This document shows, in pieces, positions 8,772-17,500 of a DNA stretch of 64,000 nucleotides. Positions within the stretch are counted from its first letter, which is position 1. Every line of letters begins with the position of its first letter. The stretch comes from Peptoniphilus_A genitalis (lineage in GTDB: Bacteria; Bacillota; Clostridia; Tissierellales; Peptoniphilaceae). The position numbers were made by a program, and so were the translations under genes. Under the pieces are notes generated by a model. It was not told where the DNA came from, made no database searches, and saw nothing but the letters and a program-made list of their open reading frames with translations. The DNA lies in NCBI RefSeq assembly GCF_949769225.1, contig NZ_CATKPB010000003.1. One strand, given 5' to 3'.

Positions 8772-9481
8772 ACTAGCAATCCTATCATCAATAGAAAAAT
8801 CAAAAAATCATATTTGCTAAATTTAACCTCAACAAGGCTCGTTCTGCCTTGAACATTATCTAATCCTCTTGTTAATGCTGATGCGGAAAGTTCATCACCT
8901 ATTTTGACAACAGAAAACAGTAGCGGGATAATTCTGTACTCTAAAAATAGTGATGGATTGGCTTTTGTTTTTTTACTATTAAATCGTATCCCCCTCATTC
9001 GCATAGCATTTGATATTGCCTGATTTTCTTCCTTTAGAGTAGGTATGAAACGAAATACTACAGAAACAGGAATAATAAACGCCTCTGGTATCTTCCATTT
9101 TTCGAGAGCTGATATAAATTCATTTGGTTTGGTGGAACTAATCGTATAGTATCCCATCATGAAAATAGGAAAAAGCCTTATGACTAATGAGTTGAGCAAT
9201 ACATTAATCATGTTTAATATGGATGGTAATTCATACATATTTTTAGTTTTGCTTGAAATAACAGCCAAAACAAATAAAATTCCATATATGGTTGCAGTTT
9301 TGTAATTTTTATTAGATACAAGCAAGAATATAGCGATAGAAACTATCGCTATATCTATACCTATATTGTCATAGACAAAAAACATTATAGTGCTAATGAA
9401 TACCATAAATAATATTTTTGTTCTCGGATCTAAATAAAATCCTTTCTTTACTGGGGGAACATAAGCTTTGTAAGCCTCCAT
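8756..9481 (-). CDS. ECF transporter T-component (EcfT/CbiQ-like)
   Basis: 241 residues, several hydrophobic segments between residues 25 and 125 and one at the C-terminus. The two Ala-Arg type coupling motifs are recognisable as AMRMRGIRF (near 158) and SALTRGL (near 205), which contact the ATPases. EcfT couples ATP hydrolysis to substrate uptake by an S-component. It starts as TAATG on the S-component stop and ends as ATGA on the ATPase gene, so the three are translationally coupled. Confidence 0.88.
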   Translation of the reverse strand: MEAYKAYVPPVKKGFYLDPRTKILFMVFISTIMFFVYDNIGIDIAIVSIAIFLLVSNKNYKTATIYGILFVLAVISSKTKNMYELPSILNMINVLLNSLVIRLFPIFMMGYYTISSTKPNEFISALEKWKIPEAFIIPVSVVFRFIPTLKEENQAISNAMRMRGIRFNSKKTKANPSLFLEYRIIPLLFSVVKIGDELSASALTRGLDNVQGRTSLVEVKFSKYDFLIFLLMIGLLVWALV

Positions 9482-10062
9482 TAAGCAATTCCAGCTCTTT
9501 CAAAATGTTTTTTCAACATTTTCTTTCCTATATTAGCACCTATCACTGCTCCAACAAACATGATGCCAATTGCAGCAATTCCCATCCATGGCGGCATATA
9601 TTTCGCTAAATCGGTCGCAAATTGCTCTCCCATTTGTTGTTTTACTCCTTCCATATAGGTATCTGCCATAACCCACATTGGCATCTGACAGCCTAACTCG
9701 GCACATGAAAACAACCAGAATCCTATTGTATTAACTTTAAAACTTTTATACTTTTTAGTATTCATAACTACATCAGCAATAATTGCCATTGGAATATACA
9801 CGGCTGGTGCTAGCCAAGTGTAACCCATAAAATACCAAAATACTCCTAAAATGATTCCCATTAGAGATACCATTCCAAACTTTTCTACCTTGGTTAGAAA
9901 TAGCATAAATGGAATACCTGTTAATATTGGGATCAATATAAATATGGTAGGATAAAGTATTGGCACAGCCCCTATCATTCCTGTTACGAAAAATATGACT
10001 AAGTAAATAGCCGTATAAATTCCTACGTTAATTAAATCCTTTGCTGTTAATCGATTCTTCAT
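9481..10062 (-). CDS. ECF transporter S-component (MptD/Trep_Strep type)
   Basis: 193 residues, about five to six membrane helices, starting MKNRLTAKDLINVGIYTAIY, the usual start of the MptD/Trep_Strep group of putative substrate-binding ECF subunits. The substrate of the group is not established. A GGAGG site precedes the ATG, and the start lies 35 bases inside the end of the upstream ABC gene. In this operon the cargo might be the metal-siderophore or a precursor, by context only. Confidence 0.85.
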   Translation of the reverse strand: MKNRLTAKDLINVGIYTAIYLVIFFVTGMIGAVPILYPTIFILIPILTGIPFMLFLTKVEKFGMVSLMGIILGVFWYFMGYTWLAPAVYIPMAIIADVVMNTKKYKSFKVNTIGFWLFSCAELGCQMPMWVMADTYMEGVKQQMGEQFATDLAKYMPPWMGIAAIGIMFVGAVIGANIGKKMLKKHFERAGIA

Positions 10063-11812
10063 TAAAATCCTCCTTATTTTGTTTAATCTTCCAGCTTTCT
10101 GTTCCTTCTCTTGCTTCTATAAATTTTTTATAAGTGCCTTCTTTTCTAATTAAATATTCATGCTTTCCCTTCTCCTCAATTATCCCGTCTCGCAAAACAA
10201 TAATTTGATCTGCATTTCGAATCGTTTTTAATCGATGGGCGATCATAATCACGGTTTTGTCCTTCGTTAAACTTTCCATGGCGTTCTGAAGCTTATCCTC
10301 ATTTTCAGGATCTACATTGGCCGTTGCTTCATCAAAAATAATGATGGGTGCATCTTTTATCATGGCTCTGGCAATAGATATTCTTTGTTTTTCTCCGCCT
10401 GAAAGAGAGGTGCCACCTTCGCCTATGATGGTTTGATAGCCTTCTGGCAAATTCATAATAAAGTCATGGCATTGGGCTTTTTTTGCCACTTCTATGACTT
10501 CTTCCTTCTTAGCTTGTGGTTTGCCAAATTTTATATTATTTTCGATGGTATCTTGGAAAAGATAAACATTTTGGAATACGGTGCTAATTAAATCCATTAA
10601 GGATTCAAGCGTGTAGTTTTTAATATTGACATCTCCAATCGATATGCTGCCTTGATCCACGTCCCAAAATCTAGAAATAAGCGAACACATGGTGCTCTTA
10701 CCAGATCCACTTGGTCCAATAATGGCTGTCATAGCCTTTTCCGGAATATGAACGGAAACCTCCCTTAAAATAGGTATTTTATCATAAGAAAAGCTAACAT
10801 TATTGAATTCAATATCTGTATGATGAGGCGTAATCTTCTGGCCCTCAATATCCATCTGAGGCATATTTTCTGTTGTTTCTACTTGTTCTATAGAACTTGT
10901 TGCAACTCTTAATGTCGCCATGGCGGATCCTGCGGATTGAATACTTGCAAACACCAGGAATGACATGATGATACACATAATTGCTTTCAATAAATCCATG
11001 GTGCCATTGATATAAAAATAAAGTGAAAGGACAATCATGGCAACACTGGAAATTCTTAAAACGAGCTCTTGCCCGATGGTATAGGGTGTAAATAATTTCT
11101 CCAAGGCTAGATTGGCTGAGCGACTTTCTTCTAGTGCCGAGCGTACGGTTTGGTCCCCTTTTCCTGTTAAATTAAAGGATTTAATGATCGGCATTCCCTG
11201 GATATATTCCAAAATCGTTTCTACTAAAAGAGATTGTGCCTCTTGCCTTTTTGGAGCAAGTGTCCTCGACTTTTTTTCCATGACAGAAGTAATATATAGA
11301 TATAAAACCGTTCCTGCTATAACAATCAGCCCATTTCTCCACTCGAAAAATAAAATCATCAGGGTGAACACAAATGAGTTAATGAAGCCACTCATCATAA
11401 CAACTAAAACCATAGGAGCTGTATTCTCAACGTCATCTAGAACAGTTGTTAAAACACCAGTCACTTTTCCAATATTATTTTCATTAAAGAATCCCATTGG
11501 AACCGTCTTCAGCATTTTTCCTATACTTATTCTTCGATTAGCTACCATAAAATACCCAGCATGAGTTTGATCTAATTGAGCAAAATAGTTGGCAGAAGAC
11601 CTTCCGACAATACTTACCAACAGCATAAGAAAAACCTTCAGTGCTATAAAGAAATTAAAATCTTTTGTCACCAAGGCTTGAAGCACAAAGTAAATGGCTC
11701 CTATTTGCAACATATTGAAGATGGCATACACAAATTCAAAAATAACAGACTTGTTTAAATTTATTCGTTCCTTATCTGCAAATGCCCATATCTTTCGAAG
11801 TCCACTTAACAT
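10028..11812 (-). CDS. ABC transporter, membrane-ATPase fusion, second half of YbtPQ-like pair
   Basis: 594 residues. Six-helix membrane domain (about 20-310) and C-terminal ATPase with Walker A GPSGSGKST (near 366), LSGGEKQR signature and IIIFDEATANVDPENE. The fold is that of an exporter, but the YbtP/YbtQ and IrtA/IrtB pairs, which share it, import ferric siderophores. The operon order and the adjacent NRPS cluster favour that reading; drug export remains possible. A GGAGG site sits 10 bases before ATG, and the start touches the stop of the partner gene. Confidence 0.88.
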   Translation of the reverse strand: MLSGLRKIWAFADKERINLNKSVIFEFVYAIFNMLQIGAIYFVLQALVTKDFNFFIALKVFLMLLVSIVGRSSANYFAQLDQTHAGYFMVANRRISIGKMLKTVPMGFFNENNIGKVTGVLTTVLDDVENTAPMVLVVMMSGFINSFVFTLMILFFEWRNGLIVIAGTVLYLYITSVMEKKSRTLAPKRQEAQSLLVETILEYIQGMPIIKSFNLTGKGDQTVRSALEESRSANLALEKLFTPYTIGQELVLRISSVAMIVLSLYFYINGTMDLLKAIMCIIMSFLVFASIQSAGSAMATLRVATSSIEQVETTENMPQMDIEGQKITPHHTDIEFNNVSFSYDKIPILREVSVHIPEKAMTAIIGPSGSGKSTMCSLISRFWDVDQGSISIGDVNIKNYTLESLMDLISTVFQNVYLFQDTIENNIKFGKPQAKKEEVIEVAKKAQCHDFIMNLPEGYQTIIGEGGTSLSGGEKQRISIARAMIKDAPIIIFDEATANVDPENEDKLQNAMESLTKDKTVIMIAHRLKTIRNADQIIVLRDGIIEEKGKHEYLIRKEGTYKKFIEAREGTESWKIKQNKEDFNEESINSKGFN

Positions 11813-13546
11813 CTAAGCCACCTCCTTTCCACCGATATGTGCTTCCCACATGGCTTGATAAAGTTTATTTTCTTTAAGAAGTTCTTCATGATTGCCACTT
11901 GCTACAAGTTTGCCATGATCGATGAGATAAATCTGGTCTGCATTGGTTATTGTTGATAACCTATGAGCAATCATAATGATAGTTTTTCCCTGAATAAGCT
12001 TATTAATTGCTTTTTGTAAAACTTGCTCATTTTCAGGATCAATATAAGCCGTCGCTTCGTCTAATATGATAATTGGAGCATCTTTTATCATGGCTCTAGC
12101 AATGGTGATTCTCTGTTTTTCACCGCCTGATAAATGATTTCCTCCACTCCCTACTTTGGTCTGATATCCATGCTCTAAAGACATAATAAAATCATGACAA
12201 CCGGAAGCTTTGGCAATTTCAATCACTTCTTCATCGCTAGCCGAAGGCTTGCCCATTCGAATATTTTCCATGATGGTATCGTTAAAAAGGAAAACATCCT
12301 GCGAAACAAAAGCAACTAAATCATAGAGTTGTTCAAGTGGAATATTGAATAAATTAATTCCGCCAATCGATATTTCTCCCTGTTCTACGTCCCAGAAACC
12401 AGCAATTAACTTGGCAATGGTTGACTTTCCTGAACCACTTGGCCCAACAAAGGCATTTAAACTTCGCTCTTGAATCACCATATCGATTCCTTTAATAACT
12501 TCTTCTCCTGGTTCATAGGAGAAATGTAGATTCTTGATAGCAATGTCATGATTTTTTAAATGAACTCTTTCTCTACGATGAACTTGTTCTGTCCCATTTA
12601 AGATTTCATCAATTCGTCCGACAGTTGTCCCTGTTTGAGCTAAGGCATCGACAAAGTTAATAGCAGCTAGTAAGGGACCAGCTATACCAAGAGAAAGGAT
12701 GATGGTCGTAATAAAGGTTGACATCTCTAAACTTCCATTAATAAACATGATCCAACCAACAGGTAATACCGTAATCAAAGTTGTTGGTGAAATGTTCTTG
12801 GATAAGGACACTGGCATTTGACATTTTTTCATCCAATGATAATAAAATGAAGCATTAGCTATCACTTTATCGGTGAATTTCCCATAGGATTTTTCGCCTT
12901 GATTAAAAGTTTTAATCACTTCAATTCCGCCAACATACTCAACAATTGTTTTATTCATTTCGGTATTGGTCGCAACCGACTTACTATAATCTTCTGCATA
13001 ACCTTTCATAATTAATGACATAAAAAACATACCTACCGGAATTGAAACGAGTGACAATAAAGCCATTCTCCAATCTAAAATTAATAGATAGATGAAGATG
13101 GATACAGGCCCTAAAATATTCGCCGTCATCTCAGGCAATAAGTGAGCCAAAGGTCGTTCCATTTTTTCTACTTGATCAACAATGATTGTCTTTAAATCAC
13201 CACTATGGGTGTCAATAATCGTACCAAGAGGCATTTTAGGCAGCTTTTCCAAGAGCATGATTCGTACATTTCTTAGAACAGAGAAGGTTGCTTTATGGGA
13301 CTCTGCCAAGGCCTTGGCGTAAAAAATTGGTTTTAAGCAATAGCCAATCAAGATTAGAAAACACCAAGGTAGGTAGAAGGAAAAATCTTTATTTCCAACA
13401 AACAAACCATAAACAATTTTGCTTACGCCAAAATAAGGCAACATACCTAAAAGAACCCCAATAACCGCCAAGAAAATGGAAAGCTTGAGACCTTTATGTT
13501 CTTCTTCTGCCAGCTGCCATAGGCGTTTCATATAATTATTTTTCAA
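11813..13546 (-). CDS. ABC transporter, membrane-ATPase fusion, first half of YbtPQ-like pair
   Basis: 577 residues if started at TTG 13546. This codon has AGGAGG six bases upstream and lies at the end of the TetR gene; the longer in-frame version from 13582 has no comparable ribosome site and would overlap TetR more. The membrane domain (about 10-300) is followed by an ATPase with GPSGSGKST, LSGGEKQR and IIILDEATAYIDPENE. It pairs with the next gene as a heterodimer. Role: uptake of the metal complex or export, as for its partner. Confidence 0.88.
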   Translation of the reverse strand: MKNNYMKRLWQLAEEEHKGLKLSIFLAVIGVLLGMLPYFGVSKIVYGLFVGNKDFSFYLPWCFLILIGYCLKPIFYAKALAESHKATFSVLRNVRIMLLEKLPKMPLGTIIDTHSGDLKTIIVDQVEKMERPLAHLLPEMTANILGPVSIFIYLLILDWRMALLSLVSIPVGMFFMSLIMKGYAEDYSKSVATNTEMNKTIVEYVGGIEVIKTFNQGEKSYGKFTDKVIANASFYYHWMKKCQMPVSLSKNISPTTLITVLPVGWIMFINGSLEMSTFITTIILSLGIAGPLLAAINFVDALAQTGTTVGRIDEILNGTEQVHRRERVHLKNHDIAIKNLHFSYEPGEEVIKGIDMVIQERSLNAFVGPSGSGKSTIAKLIAGFWDVEQGEISIGGINLFNIPLEQLYDLVAFVSQDVFLFNDTIMENIRMGKPSASDEEVIEIAKASGCHDFIMSLEHGYQTKVGSGGNHLSGGEKQRITIARAMIKDAPIIILDEATAYIDPENEQVLQKAINKLIQGKTIIMIAHRLSTITNADQIYLIDHGKLVASGNHEELLKENKLYQAMWEAHIGGKEVA

Positions 13547-14150
13547 TGGAAACCTCCTTTCCTTTTTTCTCAATTTTTGCAAAATAACTTTCTAACATAA
13601 GAAGCAAATACTCTCTATTTTTTAGATAATTCTCTCTTGCATTTAAAATTTCACATCCCAATAAGCTTGAATTAATAATGTTCGTCAGAAAATCAAATTC
13701 TTCCTCCGTTGGTGGTATATAGTTTAACTTCCTTAAAAGTTGACTAAATTCTTTTATCGTCATTGCTTTTAATTTTTTATATAGCTTATTAAGTTTTACA
13801 TCATTTTTTATTTCGCACAAAAACATGACATATACAGGAATATATTTATTATCTGCTATCATTTTATCTACACATATTTCTGCCATAATCTGTGGATTGA
13901 TTGTATTTCCAAAGCTTTCAACAGCCTTTTGAATACTTTTCCCTCTTAAGACACTTCCATCTTTCATAATGTCATATAGAATTTCATAGGTGGAAGAATA
14001 ATGATGATATAATCCGCCTGCCGATAAACCACTTGCTTCTCTAATTTCATCCATCGTTGTGTTCTTAAAACCTTGCGATAAGAACAAATCTAGGGCATAA
14101 TTCTGAATTTGCTTTTTTCTTTCTTCCTTGTTCATCCTAACCCTGGACAT
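13536..14150 (-). CDS. TetR/AcrR-family transcriptional regulator
   Basis: 204 residues. The N-terminal helix-turn-helix reads NTTMDEIREASGLSAGGLYHHY (residues about 30-52), typical of TetR proteins. The C-terminal part is all-helical, for ligand binding and dimerisation. It is the first gene of the transporter operon and overlaps the next gene's ribosome site, so it probably autoregulates and controls transport in response to a small molecule, perhaps the siderophore itself (inference). A near-palindrome just upstream (14177-14203) is a candidate operator. Confidence 0.92.
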   Translation of the reverse strand: MSRVRMNKEERKKQIQNYALDLFLSQGFKNTTMDEIREASGLSAGGLYHHYSSTYEILYDIMKDGSVLRGKSIQKAVESFGNTINPQIMAEICVDKMIADNKYIPVYVMFLCEIKNDVKLNKLYKKLKAMTIKEFSQLLRKLNYIPPTEEEFDFLTNIINSSLLGCEILNARENYLKNREYLLLMLESYFAKIEKKGKEVSIEK

Positions 14151-14176
14151 GGCACCATCTCTCCTTCTTCACTTTT

Positions 14177-14203
14177 ATATACCGAGAGCTTTCTCTGTAT
14201 ATA
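14177..14203. promoter_or_regulatory. candidate TetR operator (imperfect palindrome)
   Basis: Arms TATACCGAGAG and TTCTCTGTATA match at 9 of 11 positions across a short centre. It lies just downstream of the -10 of the transporter operon promoter, where a bound repressor would block initiation. Confidence 0.45.
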
Positions 14204-14231
14204 TGTTACACTTAACTAACTATTTTGTCAA
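14203..14231 (-). promoter_or_regulatory. transporter operon promoter with DtxR-like box in its spacer
   Basis: Minus strand: -35 TTGACA (14226-14231), 17-base spacer, -10 TAACAT (14203-14208). The stretch 14205-14220, read on the minus strand as GTTAGTTAAGTGTAAC, shares the GTTAG...TAAC outline of the box at 35224-35239 before the biosynthetic operon (one arm differs at one base). This suggests one metal regulator acting on both operons. Confidence 0.5.
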
Positions 14232-14541
14232 TAACAATTATTAGTATCAGTTGCTGTCATATACGCTTCCAAGAGATCACAACTCCTCACTTAAGTCGAC
14301 TCTTATATGAAATTCATTCGCTATTAAAGTCTTTTAGTACCATAACCTTTTATGAAGTTCCTATAAGCTAATAATAAAAATTGTTTTATACCAAACTTAA
14401 AAACTGTTTGTTGATTGAAAACACTGTATCTTTTGTTATTGTTATATCTACAATTTTTCATAATTTTTATTATTTTCAATTTTCTCATATTTTACTAATG
14501 TAAATGATAAACTAAACTTTGCTTAAATTTTAGGCTTATAA
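14232..14541. other. 310-base intergenic stretch after the NRPS operon
   Basis: Very A+T-rich. I see no ORF with a ribosome site and no clear GC hairpin with T-tract, so the NRPS operon may read through toward the transporter operon. Confidence 0.5.
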
Positions 14542-17500
14542 TCACAAACACTTCTTGAAATTAGATTGAAGTGCCAAAGATAGTTTATTAATGCATTCTT
14601 CATCTTTAATTATTGAAAAATGATTTCCATCAATGTGAAAAATATTAATAGTACCTAAGATGATATTTTTTAAGTTTTTTAGTAACAAATCCAAATGCTT
14701 ATATTCTCCCAAATTGTTTTTTGTAATGTAATAGTCTATATCTCCATAGTATATGTCAGGAACATACTTTTGAGCTTCAAATGTATGTTTAAAAATTCTA
14801 TATGAAAACATTAAGAATTCCTTTTCTATTGATTTACCTGTAGTTAGATATACTATATCCGAATACAGTTTGAATCGTTCTTGATATTTCATCTTCATAA
14901 AATCCAAAAGCAATATATCTTTACAATTGAATCCTTCGAGTGTTGTAAGATTTTCAATCTTAAATATTTTCCCAATGGTTGTTTTTTCATTTATATTGTT
15001 CATTTGACTATTAATGCCTTCTGCATGTAACCCGTACGATTGCATAAAAATCATTTCCAAATATATGTCATTATAGTCATTTTTAGGTATAATCCCGCTT
15101 TCTATCATGGATAGATTAACAACATCTATCCCTGATTCTAAGCAACGCTTAGCCAATTCTAAAGCAATCATTCCTCCAAAACTATGACCTATTATCTGTA
15201 CTACATTAGGGTTGTATTTTGCAATTTCATCAAAATACAAATATGATAGCTTCTCTATCATTGTTTTGTCAGTCATTTCCAAAAACTGTTCTTTATCTAG
15301 GATTTCTAATAATACAATATCTCCCAGACTTTGTTCAGCTAGCTTCGATGCTAAGATATCAAGATTTGTTCCAAAATCGGAAACCCCAGATACTATTATC
15401 CTCATAATGCCAGATGAATTTGCACATTTATATCTTTCACTTTTTAAAAGAGGCTTCTTGTTTAAATTCGTTCTCTCATCGTTCTTAATAATCGGTCTTT
15501 TTAAAAGCTCGAGTTGTTTAGATATTTCATAGACTGTTGGATTTTTAATAATCTCCCTTAATAATTTTTCAAACGGAATAGAAGAATCTATGTGATTTAT
15601 TATCTTCGTTGTAATCCTTGCAATCAAAAGAGAGTCTGCTCCTAAATCATAAAAATTACTATAAATGTCAATTTCTTTTTGATGTAAAACTTTAGAACAA
15701 ATTTTAGCTATTTCAGCTTGCATCGTATTAATATGTCTATTTTCTATGTTAACCAACAAATTTTCTTCCATTGGTTTTCTTAACTCAAAAAATTTTATTA
15801 TCTTTTGTATATCTTGATTGCTTTGATTATTTGAAAAGTGTTCCAATTCAATCGGAATAATATTGTTTGGCATCATATGGCTCGGTAAGCTTCCTTTAAG
15901 ATGTTTCTTTATCTCGTCTGTATTTACTTCTTGTTTATTTTTTTTAAATTGTTTTACAAAGAAATAAACGCCTGTATTGTTTTTTATAAGTTTAGTATTT
16001 GGGAATCTAAATGTTTGCGAATAATGATCTATATTGTCAAGCGCATATATCCATTTATCAGCGCTCATGAAAAATACATCTTTTCTTAAATCATCGTTTT
16101 GGGGTTTCTCCATCATGAATGCTTGAGAAGTTAAAATCCACGGTTCATTCTCAGCTGGTTCAGAGAATACTAAAAAACCTTTAGGAGATATGATTTTTCG
16201 CAAATTTATAAGAGTTTCTTTTATGTTTCTAGCATTTTCAATTACATAAGCACCTATTACCAAGTCAAAATAGTTTTCCTTTAGCCCTTGCTCAATAGGG
16301 TCTTCGTCAATATCATATTTATATATATATACATTTTCTTTTCCTCCAAACCTTTTTTTAGCATCTGGGAAAAAGTATTTTAAACTATCAGTGAAATGAT
16401 ACTCGTATGACTCACCTTTTAAAGTTTCTAGTAGTTTTCTAGTTGTAGAACCTGTTCCTGCTCCAATTTCTAATATTCTAATTTTGTCTTTGCTAAAGTT
16501 TTTCATATACCATCTCAACACATTAATAAAGTAATCGTTAATAAGTTTAGATGAAGAATTGAATCTATATAGTGCTTCAGTATACCTATTTGAGGAATCT
16601 GGATATAAGAGTTTAACAGGATCAATATTCCCCTTCGCAATGTCTAAAATATTGTCCGAATTAATTTTTATATATTTTAATAAATTTATGTTTCCATACT
16701 CATTCTTCCACATATCAAACAATTTTTCCCATTCTATTTCTAAATTATTCATCTTTAAATGTTCATTTATTATATAAGTATCGTCTATTTTTCGAATTAA
16801 CCCAATATTTTCTAATTCAAAAAGCCAACGATCAATCATCCATACATATTTAGAATCTATGTTAGAATAGTTGGCATGGTTGACAAAAAAACTTCCTCTT
16901 TGGTCTTGTAATATATTTAATTTGATTAGCATGTTCAATATTTTATTCATTACTATAATGTCTCTTTTTTTGCACATCTTACTATAATTGTCGTCATTAA
17001 AAACATGCTTATATTTTCTACTTGTTTCATCTAAAATATGAATTAAATCCATCTTTTTATTATTCTTGTTTTTATACTCATAATCTTCTTTTAGAGTAAC
17101 GATAGCATTAAGATCACTGGCATCTTTTTTCTTCGTTAAATGTAAATAAACGGAACCTATTCCATCCTCATTGATCAATTGTCTTCTCACTTCTTGAAGA
17201 TTAAATGTCCTCCTTTTAATTTTCACTTTTTCATCTATACTTCCTTTTAATTTAATACGGTTATTTTCGTCATAATATGCACAGTAATTTGAGTTATATA
17301 TATAATTTGATAGCGTCTCATCTTGAGGATAATTCTCTTTTAATGCAGATAGTATTCCAAAAGAATAAGGCAAGCATAAATTTTGATTTCTGTCAAGTAT
17401 AAAGACTTTATTTTTATCAAATGGATATATAGTACTATCTTTTATAAACATTTCATAATTAAAATATGCATAACCTATGCCATCTATTCTATCTTCAACA

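Noticed and set aside
10028..13546. ABC pair as a plain multidrug exporter
   Set aside because: Possible by fold, but position with an NRPS siderophore locus and similarity of layout to YbtPQ/IrtAB favour metal-complex import; export kept as an alternative only.
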